The notes under the pieces were generated by a model. It did not search any database. It worked only from the letters and a program-made list of their open reading frames with translations, and had not been told where the DNA came from. 64,000 bases of DNA from Rheinheimera pleomorphica (GTDB taxonomy: Bacteria > Pseudomonadota > Gammaproteobacteria > Enterobacterales > Alteromonadaceae): assembly GCF_011634895.1 (NCBI RefSeq), contig NZ_SIRR01000007.1:310001-374000 (forward strand), read 5' to 3'. How positions within the stretch are numbered: the first letter of the stretch is position 1; every line of letters begins with the position of its first letter. The position numbers and the translations under genes are program-made. Shown in pieces: positions 9,413 through 19,041 of this stretch.

Positions 9413-11137
9413 ATGAAACGTCTGTTACTTGGCTTAGGAGTCGGTGTTGCGCTTGCGCTTAGTGGCGGCGCGCACAGTTATGATCGCATAACCGGTGAAG
9501 GCTTTGCCAGCCGTTCTGAGGTGATAGCACAAAGCGCCATGGCCGCGACCAGCCAGCCATTGGCGACCCAAATTGCACTGGATGTGATGAAGCAGGGCGG
9601 CAATGCGATAGACGCCGCCATTGCAGCCAATGCCGCACTGGGGTTAATGGAGCCAACCGGTAACGGCATTGGCGGCGACTTATACGCTATTGTCTGGGAT
9701 GCGAAAACGCAGAAATTACATGGCTTAAATGCCTCTGGCCGCTCGCCACTGAGTTTAAGTTACGACATGCTGGCGCACGAGCTGGACAAACTTGGCCGCA
9801 AGGATTTACCACCGCATGGCATGTTGCCGATCAGCGTGCCCGGCGCGGTTGATGGCTGGTTTGAACTGCATAAAAAGTTTGGCCGCCTGCCAATGGCCGA
9901 TATTTTACAACCCGCTATTCGCTATGCCGACAACGGTTTTCCGGTCAGCGAGTTAATTGCCTACTACTGGGACCGTAGCGTGCCGGTACTCAGCCCGCAG
10001 CCGGGCGATTTTGCCGGCACTTTTACTATAAATGGCAAAGCACCGGCCAAAGGCCAGCTGTTTAAAAACCCGGCGCTGGCCAATACCTATAAAGCCCTGG
10101 CCAAAGATGGCCGCGATGCGTTTTATAAAGGTGAGATAGCGGTAGCGATAGACCGTTTTATGCGCGCCAACGGCGGCTATTTACGCTTTGCCGATTTTGC
10201 CAACCACCGCTCAGACTGGGTAGAGCCATTAGGTGTAGACTACAAAGGCTATACGCTGTGGGAGCTGCCGCCAAACGGCCAGGGCATAGCAGCGCTGCAA
10301 ATGCTGCAAATTCTGAAAAACTTTGATTTAAAAGCCAGCGGTTTTAACACGGCTGAAAGTTTACACATTCTGGTGGAAGCGAAAAAACTGGCGTTTGAAG
10401 ACAGGGCCAAATTTTATGCCGACAGCGACTTTGGCAAGCAGCCTGTTCAAGGCTTGATCTCCGAGGCTTATGGCCGCGAGCGTGCCAAGCTGATTGGCGA
10501 TAAAGCGGCAAAGCGGGTTGATGCCGGTAACCCGCATTTGTACGAAGGCGATACTATCTATATGACCACCGCCGACAAAGACGGCAATATGGTGTCGCTT
10601 ATTCAAAGCAACTACCGTGGCATGGGCTCCGGCGTTGTGGTACCGGGCCTGGGCTTTGTGTTTCAGGACCGTGGCCAGCTGTTTTCGATGGATAAAAAGC
10701 ACGCCAACGTTTATGCGCCAGGCAAACGGCCCTTTAATACCATTATTCCGGCCTTTATTACCAAAGACGGTAAGCCACTGATGAGCTATGGCGTAATGGG
10801 TGGCGCCATGCAGCCGCAAGGCCATGTGCAGGTGCTGGTGAATATGGTGGATTATGGCATGAACCTGCAGGAAGCCGGTGATGCCGCGCGTTGGCAGCAT
10901 TTAGGCAGCACTGAGCCAACCGACGGCAGTGATATGTATCTGCAAAACGGCGGCTATATCGAAGTAGAGCGTGGCGTGCCTTATAGCACGGTGCGTGAGC
11001 TGATGAAAAAAGGCCACGACGTACGGTACGGCTTAGGTGGCTATGGCGGTTATCAGGCCATTATGCGCGATCATGCCAATGGCGTTTGGGTCGGTGCCTC
11101 CGAATCGCGCAAAGACGGTCAGGCGGCGGGGTATTAA
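9413..11137 (+). CDS. Gamma-glutamyltransferase-like Ntn hydrolase, exported
   Basis: 574 residues from the ATG at 9413 (AGAGAG upstream; an in-frame ATG at 9359 lacks a ribosome site and would bury the signal peptide). Signal peptide ends near GGAHS. Family motifs: GGNAIDAAIAANAALGLMEP, GNGIGGDLYAIVWD, SVPGAVDGW, and GDTIYMTTADKDGNMVS, in which Thr381 is the predicted autoprocessing nucleophile, then GSGVVVPGLGFVFQDRG and MGGAMQPQGHVQ. GGTs self-cleave at this Thr and hydrolyse or transfer gamma-glutamyl groups in the periplasm. It resembles the YwrD-type branch more than glutathione-degrading Ggt, so the substrate is open. Ends in TAATG shared with the next gene. Confidence 0.9.
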   Translation: MKRLLLGLGVGVALALSGGAHSYDRITGEGFASRSEVIAQSAMAATSQPLATQIALDVMKQGGNAIDAAIAANAALGLMEPTGNGIGGDLYAIVWDAKTQKLHGLNASGRSPLSLSYDMLAHELDKLGRKDLPPHGMLPISVPGAVDGWFELHKKFGRLPMADILQPAIRYADNGFPVSELIAYYWDRSVPVLSPQPGDFAGTFTINGKAPAKGQLFKNPALANTYKALAKDGRDAFYKGEIAVAIDRFMRANGGYLRFADFANHRSDWVEPLGVDYKGYTLWELPPNGQGIAALQMLQILKNFDLKASGFNTAESLHILVEAKKLAFEDRAKFYADSDFGKQPVQGLISEAYGRERAKLIGDKAAKRVDAGNPHLYEGDTIYMTTADKDGNMVSLIQSNYRGMGSGVVVPGLGFVFQDRGQLFSMDKKHANVYAPGKRPFNTIIPAFITKDGKPLMSYGVMGGAMQPQGHVQVLVNMVDYGMNLQEAGDAARWQHLGSTEPTDGSDMYLQNGGYIEVERGVPYSTVRELMKKGHDVRYGLGGYGGYQAIMRDHANGVWVGASESRKDGQAAGY

Positions 11138-12144
11138 TGACGCTGCCATTAGAGCAACTGCCCACGCCGGCCGAGCTTACAGGTGTAAACGCCGACAACT
11201 TTACACAGCGTGTTATCGAGCCGTACCAGCCAGTGGTGCTGCGTGGTTTCGCCCGCCACTGGCCGCTGGTGCAGGCCGCGCGGCAATCTGATCAGGCTGC
11301 CGCCCGGCTGCTACAGCAACACACGGCCGACCAGCCGCAGGCGCTGCTCAGCCTGCCTGCCAGTGCGCAGGGCAGGTTGTTTTACAATGATAGCCTCAGC
11401 GGCATGAATTACCGAGCGCAGCGCCTTGGCATGCGCGAGGCAATAAACCAGATGCTAAACCAGCGGGCGGACGGCGAGCGTTATTGCGTGCAATGTGTGC
11501 CGGTGCAACAGCATTTTCCAGGGCTGGTGCTGGATAACCCGCTGCTGCCAGATGATACCAAGGCGTTTATCTGGCTGGGTAACGCGGTAACCGTGCCAGC
11601 GCATTTTGATGAAGCGCATAACATTGCCGTAGTGGTGGCCGGTAAGCGGCGCTTTACGTTATTTCCGCCAGAGCAGGTGGCCAATTTATATATAGGCCCG
11701 CTGGATTTCACCCCCGCCGGCCAGCCGGTTAGCCTGGTAAACATGGCGCAGCCGGATCTAACCGCTCACCCTAAATACGCCCAGGCCTATGCTAGCGCCT
11801 TGTCGGTTGAGCTAGAGCCGGGCGATGCTATCTATATTCCTACGCCCTGGTGGCACCATGTGCAGTCGTTATCTGGCTTTAACGCTTTGATTAACTACTG
11901 GTGGAGCGACACCTATGTCGCTGGCGCTCTGCCGTTTCCAATGTTGCTACACGGCCTGCTCAGTTTAAAGCATATGCCTGCCCCACAGCAGCAAGCCTGG
12001 CAGCAGCTGCTGCGGCATTACCTGCTGGCCGAAAACGGCGACCCCGGCGCCCACCTGCCGGCGTCAGCCAAAGGCATTTTAGGCGAGATGACACCGCAAC
12101 TGGCACAGGGCATTAACCGCTGGCTGGCAGCGCAGCTGAAATAA
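11137..12144 (+). CDS. Cupin-8 (JmjC-like) Fe(II)/2OG-type protein
   Basis: 335 residues. The ATG shares its first base with the preceding gene's stop (TAATG), so translation is coupled; a longer frame to 11086 runs inside the GGT-like gene and is unlikely. The cupin core has PAHFDEAHNIAVVVAGKRRF (HxD iron ligands His and Asp), LEPGDAIYIPTPWWHHV (third His) and INYWW. Cupin-8 proteins include FIH-like asparaginyl/histidyl hydroxylases and tRNA-wybutosine-type enzymes; the reaction here is unknown. Cytoplasmic, while its partner gene product is exported, which makes the coupling puzzling. Confidence 0.87.
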   Translation: MTLPLEQLPTPAELTGVNADNFTQRVIEPYQPVVLRGFARHWPLVQAARQSDQAAARLLQQHTADQPQALLSLPASAQGRLFYNDSLSGMNYRAQRLGMREAINQMLNQRADGERYCVQCVPVQQHFPGLVLDNPLLPDDTKAFIWLGNAVTVPAHFDEAHNIAVVVAGKRRFTLFPPEQVANLYIGPLDFTPAGQPVSLVNMAQPDLTAHPKYAQAYASALSVELEPGDAIYIPTPWWHHVQSLSGFNALINYWWSDTYVAGALPFPMLLHGLLSLKHMPAPQQQAWQQLLRHYLLAENGDPGAHLPASAKGILGEMTPQLAQGINRWLAAQLK

Positions 12145-12205
12145 TGTAGCCCGTTGGATGCCTTGCAAGATTTAAAGCTTGGCCCCTTGGTTTATGGTGA
12201 AGTAA

Positions 12206-12286
12206 AAATTCAAGGCCGGACCCCGTATGCCTGTGACCCCGTATGCCCTGACCCCGTAAGATCTTTGACCCCGTAGGCTCCTACGG
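12206..12286. repeat. Outer-left repeat cluster of the RAYT element
   Basis: Four direct copies of GACCCCGTA (12219, 12235, 12250, 12267), the first within AAAATTCAAGGCCGGACCCC, the same composite unit found at the right side of the transposase. The cluster ends with a perfect short palindrome, CCGTAGG-CT-CCTACGG at 12271-12286, a hairpin of the kind Y1 transposases recognise at element ends. No reading frame of note. Confidence 0.8.
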
Positions 12287-12373
12287 ATAAATGGATATCA
12301 TACTGATTAATTCGCTCATTGTTCTGGCAGCAAGCAGCTTTTCTTCTAAACTGCGCTCTGTCTCATTAGGCAC

Positions 12374-12656
12374 ACCTCAGGGTCAGGCCTTGAATTTTGG
12401 CACACCTCAGTGGCACACCTCAGGGTCAGGCCTTGAATTTCACCTCAGGGCACACCTCAGGGGCAGGCCTTGAATTTCACCTCAGGGTCAGGCCTTGAAT
12501 TTTGCCACAAGTTTACTAACCGTTGACACATGCAGCTGAAAATATGTTGCCAACTGGGTCATGCTGTACGCTCCCGAGCGGTATGCCGCCAAAATAGCCT
12601 CGTTCCGGTTGCTATATTGCTGCTCATAGTTAACCTCAGGGTCAGGCCTTGAATTT
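12374..12656. repeat. Inner-left inverted repeat cluster of the RAYT element
   Basis: Five copies of the unit GGGTCAGGCCTTGAATTT (12380, 12423, 12460 with one change, 12485, 12639), most preceded by CACCTCA. It is the reverse complement of the AAATTCAAGGCCTGACCC unit on the right side of the transposase, so the two clusters flank the gene as inverted repeats. The last copy is also the 3' end of the transposase gene: read on the minus strand it encodes the final residues KFKA and the TGA stop. Confidence 0.85.
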
Positions 12657-12786
12657 TGCCACAAGTTTACTAACCGTTGACACATGCAGCTGAAAATATG
12701 TTGCCAACTGGGTCATGCTGTACGCTCCCGAGCGGTATGCCGCCAAAATAGCCTCGTTCCGGTTGCTATATTGCTGCTCATAGTTA
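12479..12786. repeat. 154-bp perfect tandem duplication of the transposase 3' end
   Basis: Bases 12479-12632 and 12633-12786 are identical by eye. Each unit contains one REP-like unit (ACCTCAGGGTCAGGCCTTG...) and the sequence coding for the 47-residue helix-turn-helix tail of the transposase. The right copy is the real gene end; the left copy is an orphan tail. Since 154 is not a multiple of three, the two copies are in different frames. Confidence 0.93.
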
Positions 12787-13478
12787 GGCAAGGGTAAGGG
12801 GGGAGGTCTGCGTTGAACTTTGGGGATATCACTCATTACACCAGTACTTGTCAATTTCGACAGCTGAGCTTTGGTAAACGTCTCATCACCCAGAAATATC
12901 TGATTAGTCAGGTTATCCCAAATACCGGTTTCTTCGATGTGGTCACAAAACGCTTCGAAAGCTACAACGGCTTTGGCTCTGTCAGCATCAAAGTACGCTA
13001 ATACGTCATCAACAACCAGCCAATCCGGAGCAGTACAGTTGCCTGTTGTTGCGCGGTAGCTTGACCAGCCATATTCAACAAGCTGCGTAACCATGCTAGC
13101 GCGTAGCGGATTTTGTAACACGTATCGCACCAGTGTTTTGTAGTAAACATCAGTATCAACCAGAATGCTTTTAAACCTGCCTTGAAACACATGCCCGCAA
13201 CGATGATAGTGTCGATTCACGTATTGGGTATAAACACCATTTAACTGTTGCATGCCCGCCGACAGGTTGCCTTCTGGTGTTTCCACTAACAGATGGTAAT
13301 GGTTAGTCATTAGGCAGTACGTATGAATACGCCAATTATGCCGCTGACATACTTGTTCCAGGGTATCTAAAAACCGCTGATAGTCAGCCTGTTCGAAGTA
13401 AATATTCTGTCTGCTATTACCCCGCGCGGTAACGTGATAAAACGCGCCATCGAATTCCAGCCGTAACGGTCTGGCCAT
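12642..13478 (-). CDS. REP-associated (IS200-like, Y1) tyrosine transposase
   Basis: 278 residues from the ATG at 13478 (MARPLRLEF, the usual start of this family); the frame extends to 13541 without a better start. Y1 HUH-transposase motifs are present: FYHVTARGNSRQNIYF, the metal-binding HUH in LMTNHYHLLVETPEG, GHVFQGRFKSILVD and RYVLQNPLRA with the catalytic Tyr. The C-terminal 47 residues form a helix-turn-helix (MTQLATYFQLHVSTVSKLV) added to the core. Such enzymes cut single-stranded DNA at hairpins and are thought to spread REP sequences. The ORF looks intact. Its last codons and stop lie within a copy of the surrounding repeat. Confidence 0.9.
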   Translation of the reverse strand: MARPLRLEFDGAFYHVTARGNSRQNIYFEQADYQRFLDTLEQVCQRHNWRIHTYCLMTNHYHLLVETPEGNLSAGMQQLNGVYTQYVNRHYHRCGHVFQGRFKSILVDTDVYYKTLVRYVLQNPLRASMVTQLVEYGWSSYRATTGNCTAPDWLVVDDVLAYFDADRAKAVVAFEAFCDHIEETGIWDNLTNQIFLGDETFTKAQLSKLTSTGVMSDIPKVQRRPPPLPLPNYEQQYSNRNEAILAAYRSGAYSMTQLATYFQLHVSTVSKLVAKFKA

Positions 13479-13569
13479 GCTTTTCACCTTACAATTTTTT
13501 GCGCTGATAACTGAACATAGCCATTCTCGCTGCGAAGTCAAAATTCAAGGCCTGACCCCGTATGCGTTC
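13458..13569. repeat. 112-bp repeat, transposase 5' end, proximal copy
   Basis: This copy includes the first codons of the transposase, its upstream region and one AAATTCAAGGCCTGACCCCGTATG unit. A second copy with three substitutions lies 130 bases further (13588-13699). The duplication therefore mirrors the one at the 3' end. Confidence 0.9.
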
Positions 13570-13798
13570 CTGACCCCGTATGCATTGCAGCCGTAACGGT
13601 CTGGCCATGCTCTTCGCCTTGCAATTTTTTGCGCTGATAACTGAACATAGCCATTCTCGCTGCGAAGTCAAAATTCAAGGCCTGACCCCGTATGCGTTCT
13701 GCGAAGTCAAAATTCAAGGCCTGACCCCGTATGTTGACTGACCCCGTATGTTGAAAATTCAAGGCCTGACCCCGTATGCATTGTGACCCCGTATGCAT
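13540..13798. repeat. Right repeat cluster of the RAYT element
   Basis: Seven copies of GACCCCGTA (13554, 13572, 13684, 13723, 13740, 13768, 13785), four of them within the longer unit AAAATTCAAGGCCTGACCCC followed by GTATG. Copies are irregularly spaced at 16-112 bases and are not separated by unique spacers of constant length. Confidence 0.87.
13588..13699. repeat. 112-bp repeat, transposase 5' end, distal orphan copy
   Basis: Same as 13458-13569 except three changes in the stretch just upstream of the start codon. It restarts the transposase reading frame (a MARPLRL start) but the frame runs at once into repeat sequence, so it makes no transposase. Confidence 0.88.
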
Positions 13799-13799
13799 T

Positions 13800-13841
13800 G
13801 ACCCTTGGAGCTGACCTGACCCTTGGAGCTGACCCTTGGAG
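13800..13841. repeat. Three copies of GACCCTTGGAG
   Basis: A further short direct repeat at 13800, 13818 and 13831, abutting the right GACCCCGTA cluster. It has the same GACCC start but a different continuation, as if another repeat family had been added to the edge of the element. Confidence 0.75.
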
Positions 13842-13856
13842 TGCGTGACCCGCCAC

Positions 13857-14384
13857 TTAGGGCTTTAGGTCCAGTTCTCGCTCAAGGTCGTACTCTTCAT
13901 TTTCGGAAATAATTTTCTCAAATATCACTGTGTGTAAGCCATCAACTACGGACGCTGCTTTCAATAAATCTGCCACTTCTTTCGTTTTCCGTGCCCGTGG
14001 TTGATAGAGCTCCGGTTTTCTAATGAATTGTATTTCTCCAAAACCACCTTTTCCGAGAAAAATAACAAAGCGCAAATAAAGACTATGTTCTTTTTTCACC
14101 GAGAACTGGAATCCAATTACAGATTGATCCGGCATTATTTTTATATCATGGGCCCAGTTCTTTCGAAGAGAGTCTAACCCATCGAAAAACTGTAAAAGCT
14201 TTCCATTGGGAGAGCGTTGAATCATGTCAAGATGTTCAAATTGGCGGATAAGTTTACTTCTGTCAGCCTTTTCTAGGTGAAGATAGAATGCTGTCAGGGC
14301 CTCGATTTCATAAGATCTAAGCCACTCGCAGTCTGAATATATCAGTCGCTTCAACGCTCTTAACATTTCTGATGCTATTGACAT
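13857..14384 (-). CDS. Unrecognised 175-aa protein downstream of RHS; candidate immunity protein
   Basis: I do not recognise the family. Start is placed at the ATG at 14384, with GGAG seven bases upstream, although the frame opens six bases earlier with TTG. It overlaps the end of the RHS gene by 10 bases, so the two are translated together. The protein is soluble, has no signal peptide and mixes helical and strand segments; charged C-terminus ([15 protein letters not shown]). Base composition is AT-richer than that of the flanking core genes. A small coupled gene right behind the variable RHS tail is the usual place for an immunity gene; that role is inference from position only. Confidence 0.75.
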   Translation of the reverse strand: MSIASEMLRALKRLIYSDCEWLRSYEIEALTAFYLHLEKADRSKLIRQFEHLDMIQRSPNGKLLQFFDGLDSLRKNWAHDIKIMPDQSVIGFQFSVKKEHSLYLRFVIFLGKGGFGEIQFIRKPELYQPRARKTKEVADLLKAASVVDGLHTVIFEKIISENEEYDLERELDLKP

Positions 14385-17300
14385 CCACAATCTCCAGAAG
14401 AAGTATTCGGTACAAGACTACCGGCTCCGATACCTGTACCTCCGCCAACCAGCGCGCCAGGATACTGATAAGGAACGCGGTCAAGCGCATGTAAAGACTG
14501 AGGGTATCGCTGCCCCCACTCATTTAACCGTCTTTGCCTATCTCCACGCATGTTTCCATAATAATATGAATCGTGTTTGTAATGTCGCTCTCTGGTTACA
14601 TATCTACCATTCCATTTATTACCAGTTTGTAAAAACCACTTACCAAACTTATTGTTAAACAGTCGGCTATTACCTGCTCTTGCAGGAATCATATGGCTGA
14701 AGTTCATTCCAGAACCTTTTACATACTTCCCACCTGCTTGCCAGCCAATTTTTGCACCAAGACCAGCACCCAAGCCTCTTAACCCCCACATGGCAACGTT
14801 TTTCCATTTGACACAGCGGATGTCTCCACCATTTTGGTACAGTTGCCAGGCGAGATTGCCTGCTCCCAATAGTATTCCCCAAGCAAATTCACCTGTCGGG
14901 TCAACATAGTTCACCGGGTTGCCGTATACATAACCATAAGTATTCGGGCCATCAAATAACCCCAGCGGGTCACTCTGCAAGTACCGTCCAGTGGTGGCAT
15001 CATAATCTCTGAAATAGTTATACCAGCTTTGTTTTTCTTCGTCCCAATATTGGCCGGGGAAGCCGATATTGAAATCGCCGATTGAGGTGCTCAGGACTGA
15101 ACGGTCAAACGCCTCTAACTTCGCTTGCCAGACTACCGCCTGGCTTTGGTCGGTAATTACTTCCGGCCGGCCTAGGTGGTCGTTGTGTACATAGTACAGC
15201 TGGTTGTTGTGGATATAGCCCACCAGTTGGCCATACACATAGATATATTGCTTCATTGTGCCTTCGGCCAACAGCTGGCCATCAGGGCTGAAGATAAAGT
15301 GTGTGCTTACGCCGTTCACCGTTTTGGCGACCCGTTGGCCTAAGGCATTGTATTGGTAGGTACTGTTGCCAGCCTGCACCATACGGTTATCGTTGTTATA
15401 CACGTAGTTAACCACGCTACCGTCAAAACGGGTGTCGCTAAGTACATTACCAATAGCGTCATAGCTAAAGCTGCGCTGCTGTTCGCCCCGGTTTACGCTT
15501 AACAAGCGGTTAGATAACGGGTCGATATCATACGTTTCGCTTACATTGCCGCTGCGGCTTAGGCGGTTGCCTAAGTTGTCGTAGCTGTAATTATCCTGGC
15601 CGTTGGCTGTGCTACTGGCTGAGGTTAAGCGGCTTAGACTGTCGTAACTAAAGCTTTGGTTTTGCGCAGTATTTAACAGGTTACTAATGCCGCTGATTTG
15701 GCTATTAGCGTAGCTGTAAGCCAGTTGCTGCACACCCGGCGTGCTAATGCCGGTAAGGCGGTAGTTTAAGTCGTAACTGTAGCTACGGTTTAAGCCATTA
15801 CCATACTGCCAGCCGGCAATTGGGCCATAGGGCAGGGTGCTGATATTGCTCAGCAGGTTTAGCTGTTGGCCATCAATAGTTACTATTACTGCGCTTAGCT
15901 GATTGGCTGTGTTGTACTCGTAGCTTACCTGATTACCGCCAGGGTAGGTTAAGCTGCCGGGCCGCTGGTAACTGTCATAGGCCCAATTCAGCGTGTAGCT
16001 GTTGCCATTAATAATCGCCGTCTGGCTGCTAAGCTGGCCGGCGCTATTGTACTGCCAGCTGGTGCTGCCGCTATCATCGCTAATGCCGGTTAACTGGCCG
16101 GTAGCGTTGTTATACTGCCAGTTATGCACGCTGCTGTTGGCTTTGCTTAGCAAACGGCCCTCGCCATCCCAACTAAAGCTGGTACGAATACCACGCGCAT
16201 CTGTAGCGGCAATAACATTACCCGCCATATCGTATTCATAGCCGGTAGTGCCGCTGTCCGGGCTAATTTGCGTATCCACATCCTGCAAAACCGACAGCTG
16301 GTACTCGGTTGCGTTGTCGCGGCTGTCGGTGACTTTATTTAACGCATCACCCTGCCAGTTGTATTCGGTAATGCTTGCATCCGGTGCTTGCTCGCTAATC
16401 AGCCGGTTAAGTGCATCGTATTGATAGTTGGTAGTATTGCCTAAGGCGTCGGTCATGGCTGTCATATTGCCATTGGCGTCGTAGCTGTAGCTGGCGGTAA
16501 CATTGCCGTCAGCATCACTGATTTCACGCAGTTTACCCATTTCGGTATAAGCATAGTGCTGGCGGAAGTGTTCAGATATGCCGCTTATTGTTGCGCAGCG
16601 CACATGGCCAGTACCGGTTAATGGCTCTGTGGTTACCAGTAAACTTGTTGGGTTAGTGCGTTCTGAACAGGAGCCGGAGCCGAGCTGAATATTCTGATAC
16701 TGGCTTTGCTGCACTATATTGCCCAGCTTGTCGCGTTGATAGATTATGGCAGCCAGCGCAGTATTGGTGCCGCTAATTAAACTGCGTTCTGCCGCTAAGC
16801 GGCCATTAAGATCATAAAAGTAGTGTGTGGTGTTGCCGGGGGTTGTTATCAGCGTATTAATCTCACCGAAGCGGTTATAGCTGTATTGATTACTTTGATA
16901 AGGCGTGTCTGTCATCTCAGCAGTGTAGTATTGCTCGGTTAGTACTTTACCGCGCTTATCATAAGTAAGCAGCAGTACCCTGCCATCGGCGTAATTGATT
17001 TTGCCCGCCTTGCCCAGTGCATCATACTCAGCATAAGTTGTTAACTCGCCGGTTGCACTGGTTTGGGTTAGCAGGTTGCCCTGAGTATCGAAACTGTACT
17101 CAGTACTATGATTATTGGCATCGGTAACTGTCAGAGCCCGGACAATATGGTTATCGTAATATTCATAGCTATAGCGGGTGGTGCGGCTTAAGCCATTGCT
17201 GGTTAGGGTTTCCGCGGTAAGGTTACCTCTGGTGTCATAACTAAAACTTTGGCGCATGTCATCACGTTCTATAGCGATAAGCTTATTGCCCTCTGGCTGC

Positions 17301-18874
17301 CATTCGTACTTGGTCTGGCGCGCTAAACTAGTGCCATCGGCTTCAGTAATGCTTTTAATTTTGTCATCGTCGTAGTACTCGTAACGGGTGGTGTTGCCAT
17401 TCCAATCAGTGACAGTTTGTTTACGCCCTTTGCTGTCATAAGTGTAGTGTTGTGCGCCGCCACTGCAGTAACTGCTTTGTTGCCGTTCAATCCGCGCCAG
17501 TTTGTCGCTTTGCAAATCGGTGTAGTGATAGGTAGTCAGTTTGTCCAGCGGGTTAGTTACTGTGGTTTGGGCGGCCGAGTACGCAAAGCTGTGTTTATCG
17601 GTTCCTTCAAAGTGGCGGCTTTCTATCGCCCGGCCCTGTTCGTTATAGCTGTACCAGGCATAGCGCACGCCTTTTAACGAAATACCGGTTAGGGCACCAG
17701 CATTACTGCTGTCTTCATAATGAAATGTCTTAGTTTGCAAGTCAGGCCAGGTTACTGTGGCCAGATTGCCATGCATGTCTCTACGGAAATTATAAACATT
17801 ACCCGCTTTATCAATAGCATTAATGATAAAGTCACCTACCCACTGGTAGGAAAGGGTATCACCATTAGAATGCATTTCTTTTATGACTTTGTTACCGCTA
17901 TAGTGTAACGAGTGTGTAATACCCGAAGCGATTAATTCAACACCGTTTTCTGCGTGTTGAATTATCGTTGGCTTGTCACCAAATGATACTTGTACCAGGA
18001 AACCTCGCTCATTATAAATTTCAAATTGGCCACTTGCCCGCTGTAACTGCCAGTAGCCATGCGCCTCTTGAATGAGAATATCTTGAGAGTCATCGTTTGG
18101 TTTCCAGATGTCACGCATCTCACCATGCAGATAAACAACGCCGGCATACTGGTATGGAGTAAAAAATCCGTTTCGCTTTCTGAGTGCCTTGGCTTCAGTA
18201 TCAAAAAACTGATGATATCTGCCGCCCCATCCTTTGTATTCGCTGGAATAATGCAGTTCTAATGTCAGCGGGTGTTGACCCTGCCCGGTATACAGCGTTT
18301 CGGAATGTAATTTAATGCCACTGCCAACAGATACCGGGTTGCCGATACAAACTTGTGGATCTGGTTTAGGAATTTGCTTCAGGCAAACTTTCGTTGAGCC
18401 AATATCATAGGGCAGGGTGAATCCGTCGTCAGGCCTGTCTCTGGGCGGGCATGGCTCATCTATCTTTCGCCACATTGCCACTTCAATGCCGGTGGACACC
18501 CCCATAAAATGGCAACCCTGATTGATAATATTTACAGACCATGGCATCGAGTATGCCAAGCCAACAGAGCCATATTCATTGTGGGAGGCATAAGAATATG
18601 TTCTGGTAGTTCGGCACCCCCTATAAGTTAACGAACGGGATATAAGATTGGCATATTCGGTAGCTGCTGCCTCTATGGACGCATGTACACCAGAGCTTGT
18701 TCCTCTATAACCAACGACATAGCCTACTTCAGTATTGGCAGCAGTTGCACAGTAATGCTTGCCATCCGCTTCTAAAAAAGTACTGCCATCAGGGCACTGC
18801 CCTTGTGCAAACGCGGCTGAAGCGGCTAAGCCAGTTGCCGTTATGAGTAACACAACTAAAAGCCTTAGTAACAT
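14375..18874 (-). CDS. Secreted RHS/YD-repeat protein with variable C-terminal tail
   Basis: 1499 residues. An N-terminal signal peptide ([22 protein letters not shown]) is followed by about 180 residues with several cysteines, the linker [19 protein letters not shown] that begins many RHS shells, and about 1000 residues of YD repeats (e.g. [20 protein letters not shown]). The RHS core ends with [18 protein letters not shown] and YVDPTGEFA near residue 1331. The last 168 residues are unlike the repeats and include [25 protein letters not shown] and a Gly-rich end. RHS shells enclose a C-terminal effector. A Sec signal and no VgrG or PAAR domain suggest export to the periplasm or surface rather than T6SS loading. 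The tail's activity is not recognised. Confidence 0.92.
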   Translation of the reverse strand: MLLRLLVVLLITATGLAASAAFAQGQCPDGSTFLEADGKHYCATAANTEVGYVVGYRGTSSGVHASIEAAATEYANLISRSLTYRGCRTTRTYSYASHNEYGSVGLAYSMPWSVNIINQGCHFMGVSTGIEVAMWRKIDEPCPPRDRPDDGFTLPYDIGSTKVCLKQIPKPDPQVCIGNPVSVGSGIKLHSETLYTGQGQHPLTLELHYSSEYKGWGGRYHQFFDTEAKALRKRNGFFTPYQYAGVVYLHGEMRDIWKPNDDSQDILIQEAHGYWQLQRASGQFEIYNERGFLVQVSFGDKPTIIQHAENGVELIASGITHSLHYSGNKVIKEMHSNGDTLSYQWVGDFIINAIDKAGNVYNFRRDMHGNLATVTWPDLQTKTFHYEDSSNAGALTGISLKGVRYAWYSYNEQGRAIESRHFEGTDKHSFAYSAAQTTVTNPLDKLTTYHYTDLQSDKLARIERQQSSYCSGGAQHYTYDSKGRKQTVTDWNGNTTRYEYYDDDKIKSITEADGTSLARQTKYEWQPEGNKLIAIERDDMRQSFSYDTRGNLTAETLTSNGLSRTTRYSYEYYDNHIVRALTVTDANNHSTEYSFDTQGNLLTQTSATGELTTYAEYDALGKAGKINYADGRVLLLTYDKRGKVLTEQYYTAEMTDTPYQSNQYSYNRFGEINTLITTPGNTTHYFYDLNGRLAAERSLISGTNTALAAIIYQRDKLGNIVQQSQYQNIQLGSGSCSERTNPTSLLVTTEPLTGTGHVRCATISGISEHFRQHYAYTEMGKLREISDADGNVTASYSYDANGNMTAMTDALGNTTNYQYDALNRLISEQAPDASITEYNWQGDALNKVTDSRDNATEYQLSVLQDVDTQISPDSGTTGYEYDMAGNVIAATDARGIRTSFSWDGEGRLLSKANSSVHNWQYNNATGQLTGISDDSGSTSWQYNSAGQLSSQTAIINGNSYTLNWAYDSYQRPGSLTYPGGNQVSYEYNTANQLSAVIVTIDGQQLNLLSNISTLPYGPIAGWQYGNGLNRSYSYDLNYRLTGISTPGVQQLAYSYANSQISGISNLLNTAQNQSFSYDSLSRLTSASSTANGQDNYSYDNLGNRLSRSGNVSETYDIDPLSNRLLSVNRGEQQRSFSYDAIGNVLSDTRFDGSVVNYVYNNDNRMVQAGNSTYQYNALGQRVAKTVNGVSTHFIFSPDGQLLAEGTMKQYIYVYGQLVGYIHNNQLYYVHNDHLGRPEVITDQSQAVVWQAKLEAFDRSVLSTSIGDFNIGFPGQYWDEEKQSWYNYFRDYDATTGRYLQSDPLGLFDGPNTYGYVYGNPVNYVDPTGEFAWGILLGAGNLAWQLYQNGGDIRCVKWKNVAMWGLRGLGAGLGAKIGWQAGGKYVKGSGMNFSHMIPARAGNSRLFNNKFGKWFLQTGNKWNGRYVTRERHYKHDSYYYGNMRGDRQRRLNEWGQRYPQSLHALDRVPYQYPGALVGGGTGIGAGSLVPNTSSGDCGCQ

Positions 18875-19041
18875 AGTGTCTATCCCTGAGAAAATTCAGC
18901 CCGACAGCTTATAGCGGTATAAAAAGTTGCAGCAGGATTATAAAAGTTGCAAATTAAACGATGCTATTAATAAAAAGTAAATAGATGTTTGGGGCGCCGG
19001 TAAGGCGCTGAGATAGTGAAGGCTGGAATGGACGTTACGGT

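Larger units (their letters stand above)
12206..13841. mobile_element. RAYT/REP-like element with layered repeats
   Basis: Limits are the outermost repeat copies; exact ends and target duplication cannot be fixed by eye. It holds one Y1 transposase, inverted clusters of REP-like units on both sides, and partial duplications of both ends of the gene. The element fills the gap between the cupin gene and the gene after RHS and interrupts no recognisable gene. Confidence 0.75.

Noticed and set aside
10361-10900. 179-aa minus-strand frame within the GGT-like gene
   Set aside because: Antisense shadow of a well-conserved gene; composition (His-rich, no motifs) is typical of such shadows.
12488-12685. 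65-aa minus-strand frame with a complete helix-turn-helix
   Set aside because: It is the duplicated transposase tail read through from the upstream copy; it has no own start signals.
13540-13798. Possible CRISPR-like array of GACCCCGTA repeats
   Set aside because: Spacing is irregular (16-112 bases), the repeat is short and part of a longer composite unit, intervening sequence is itself repeated, and no cas genes are present.
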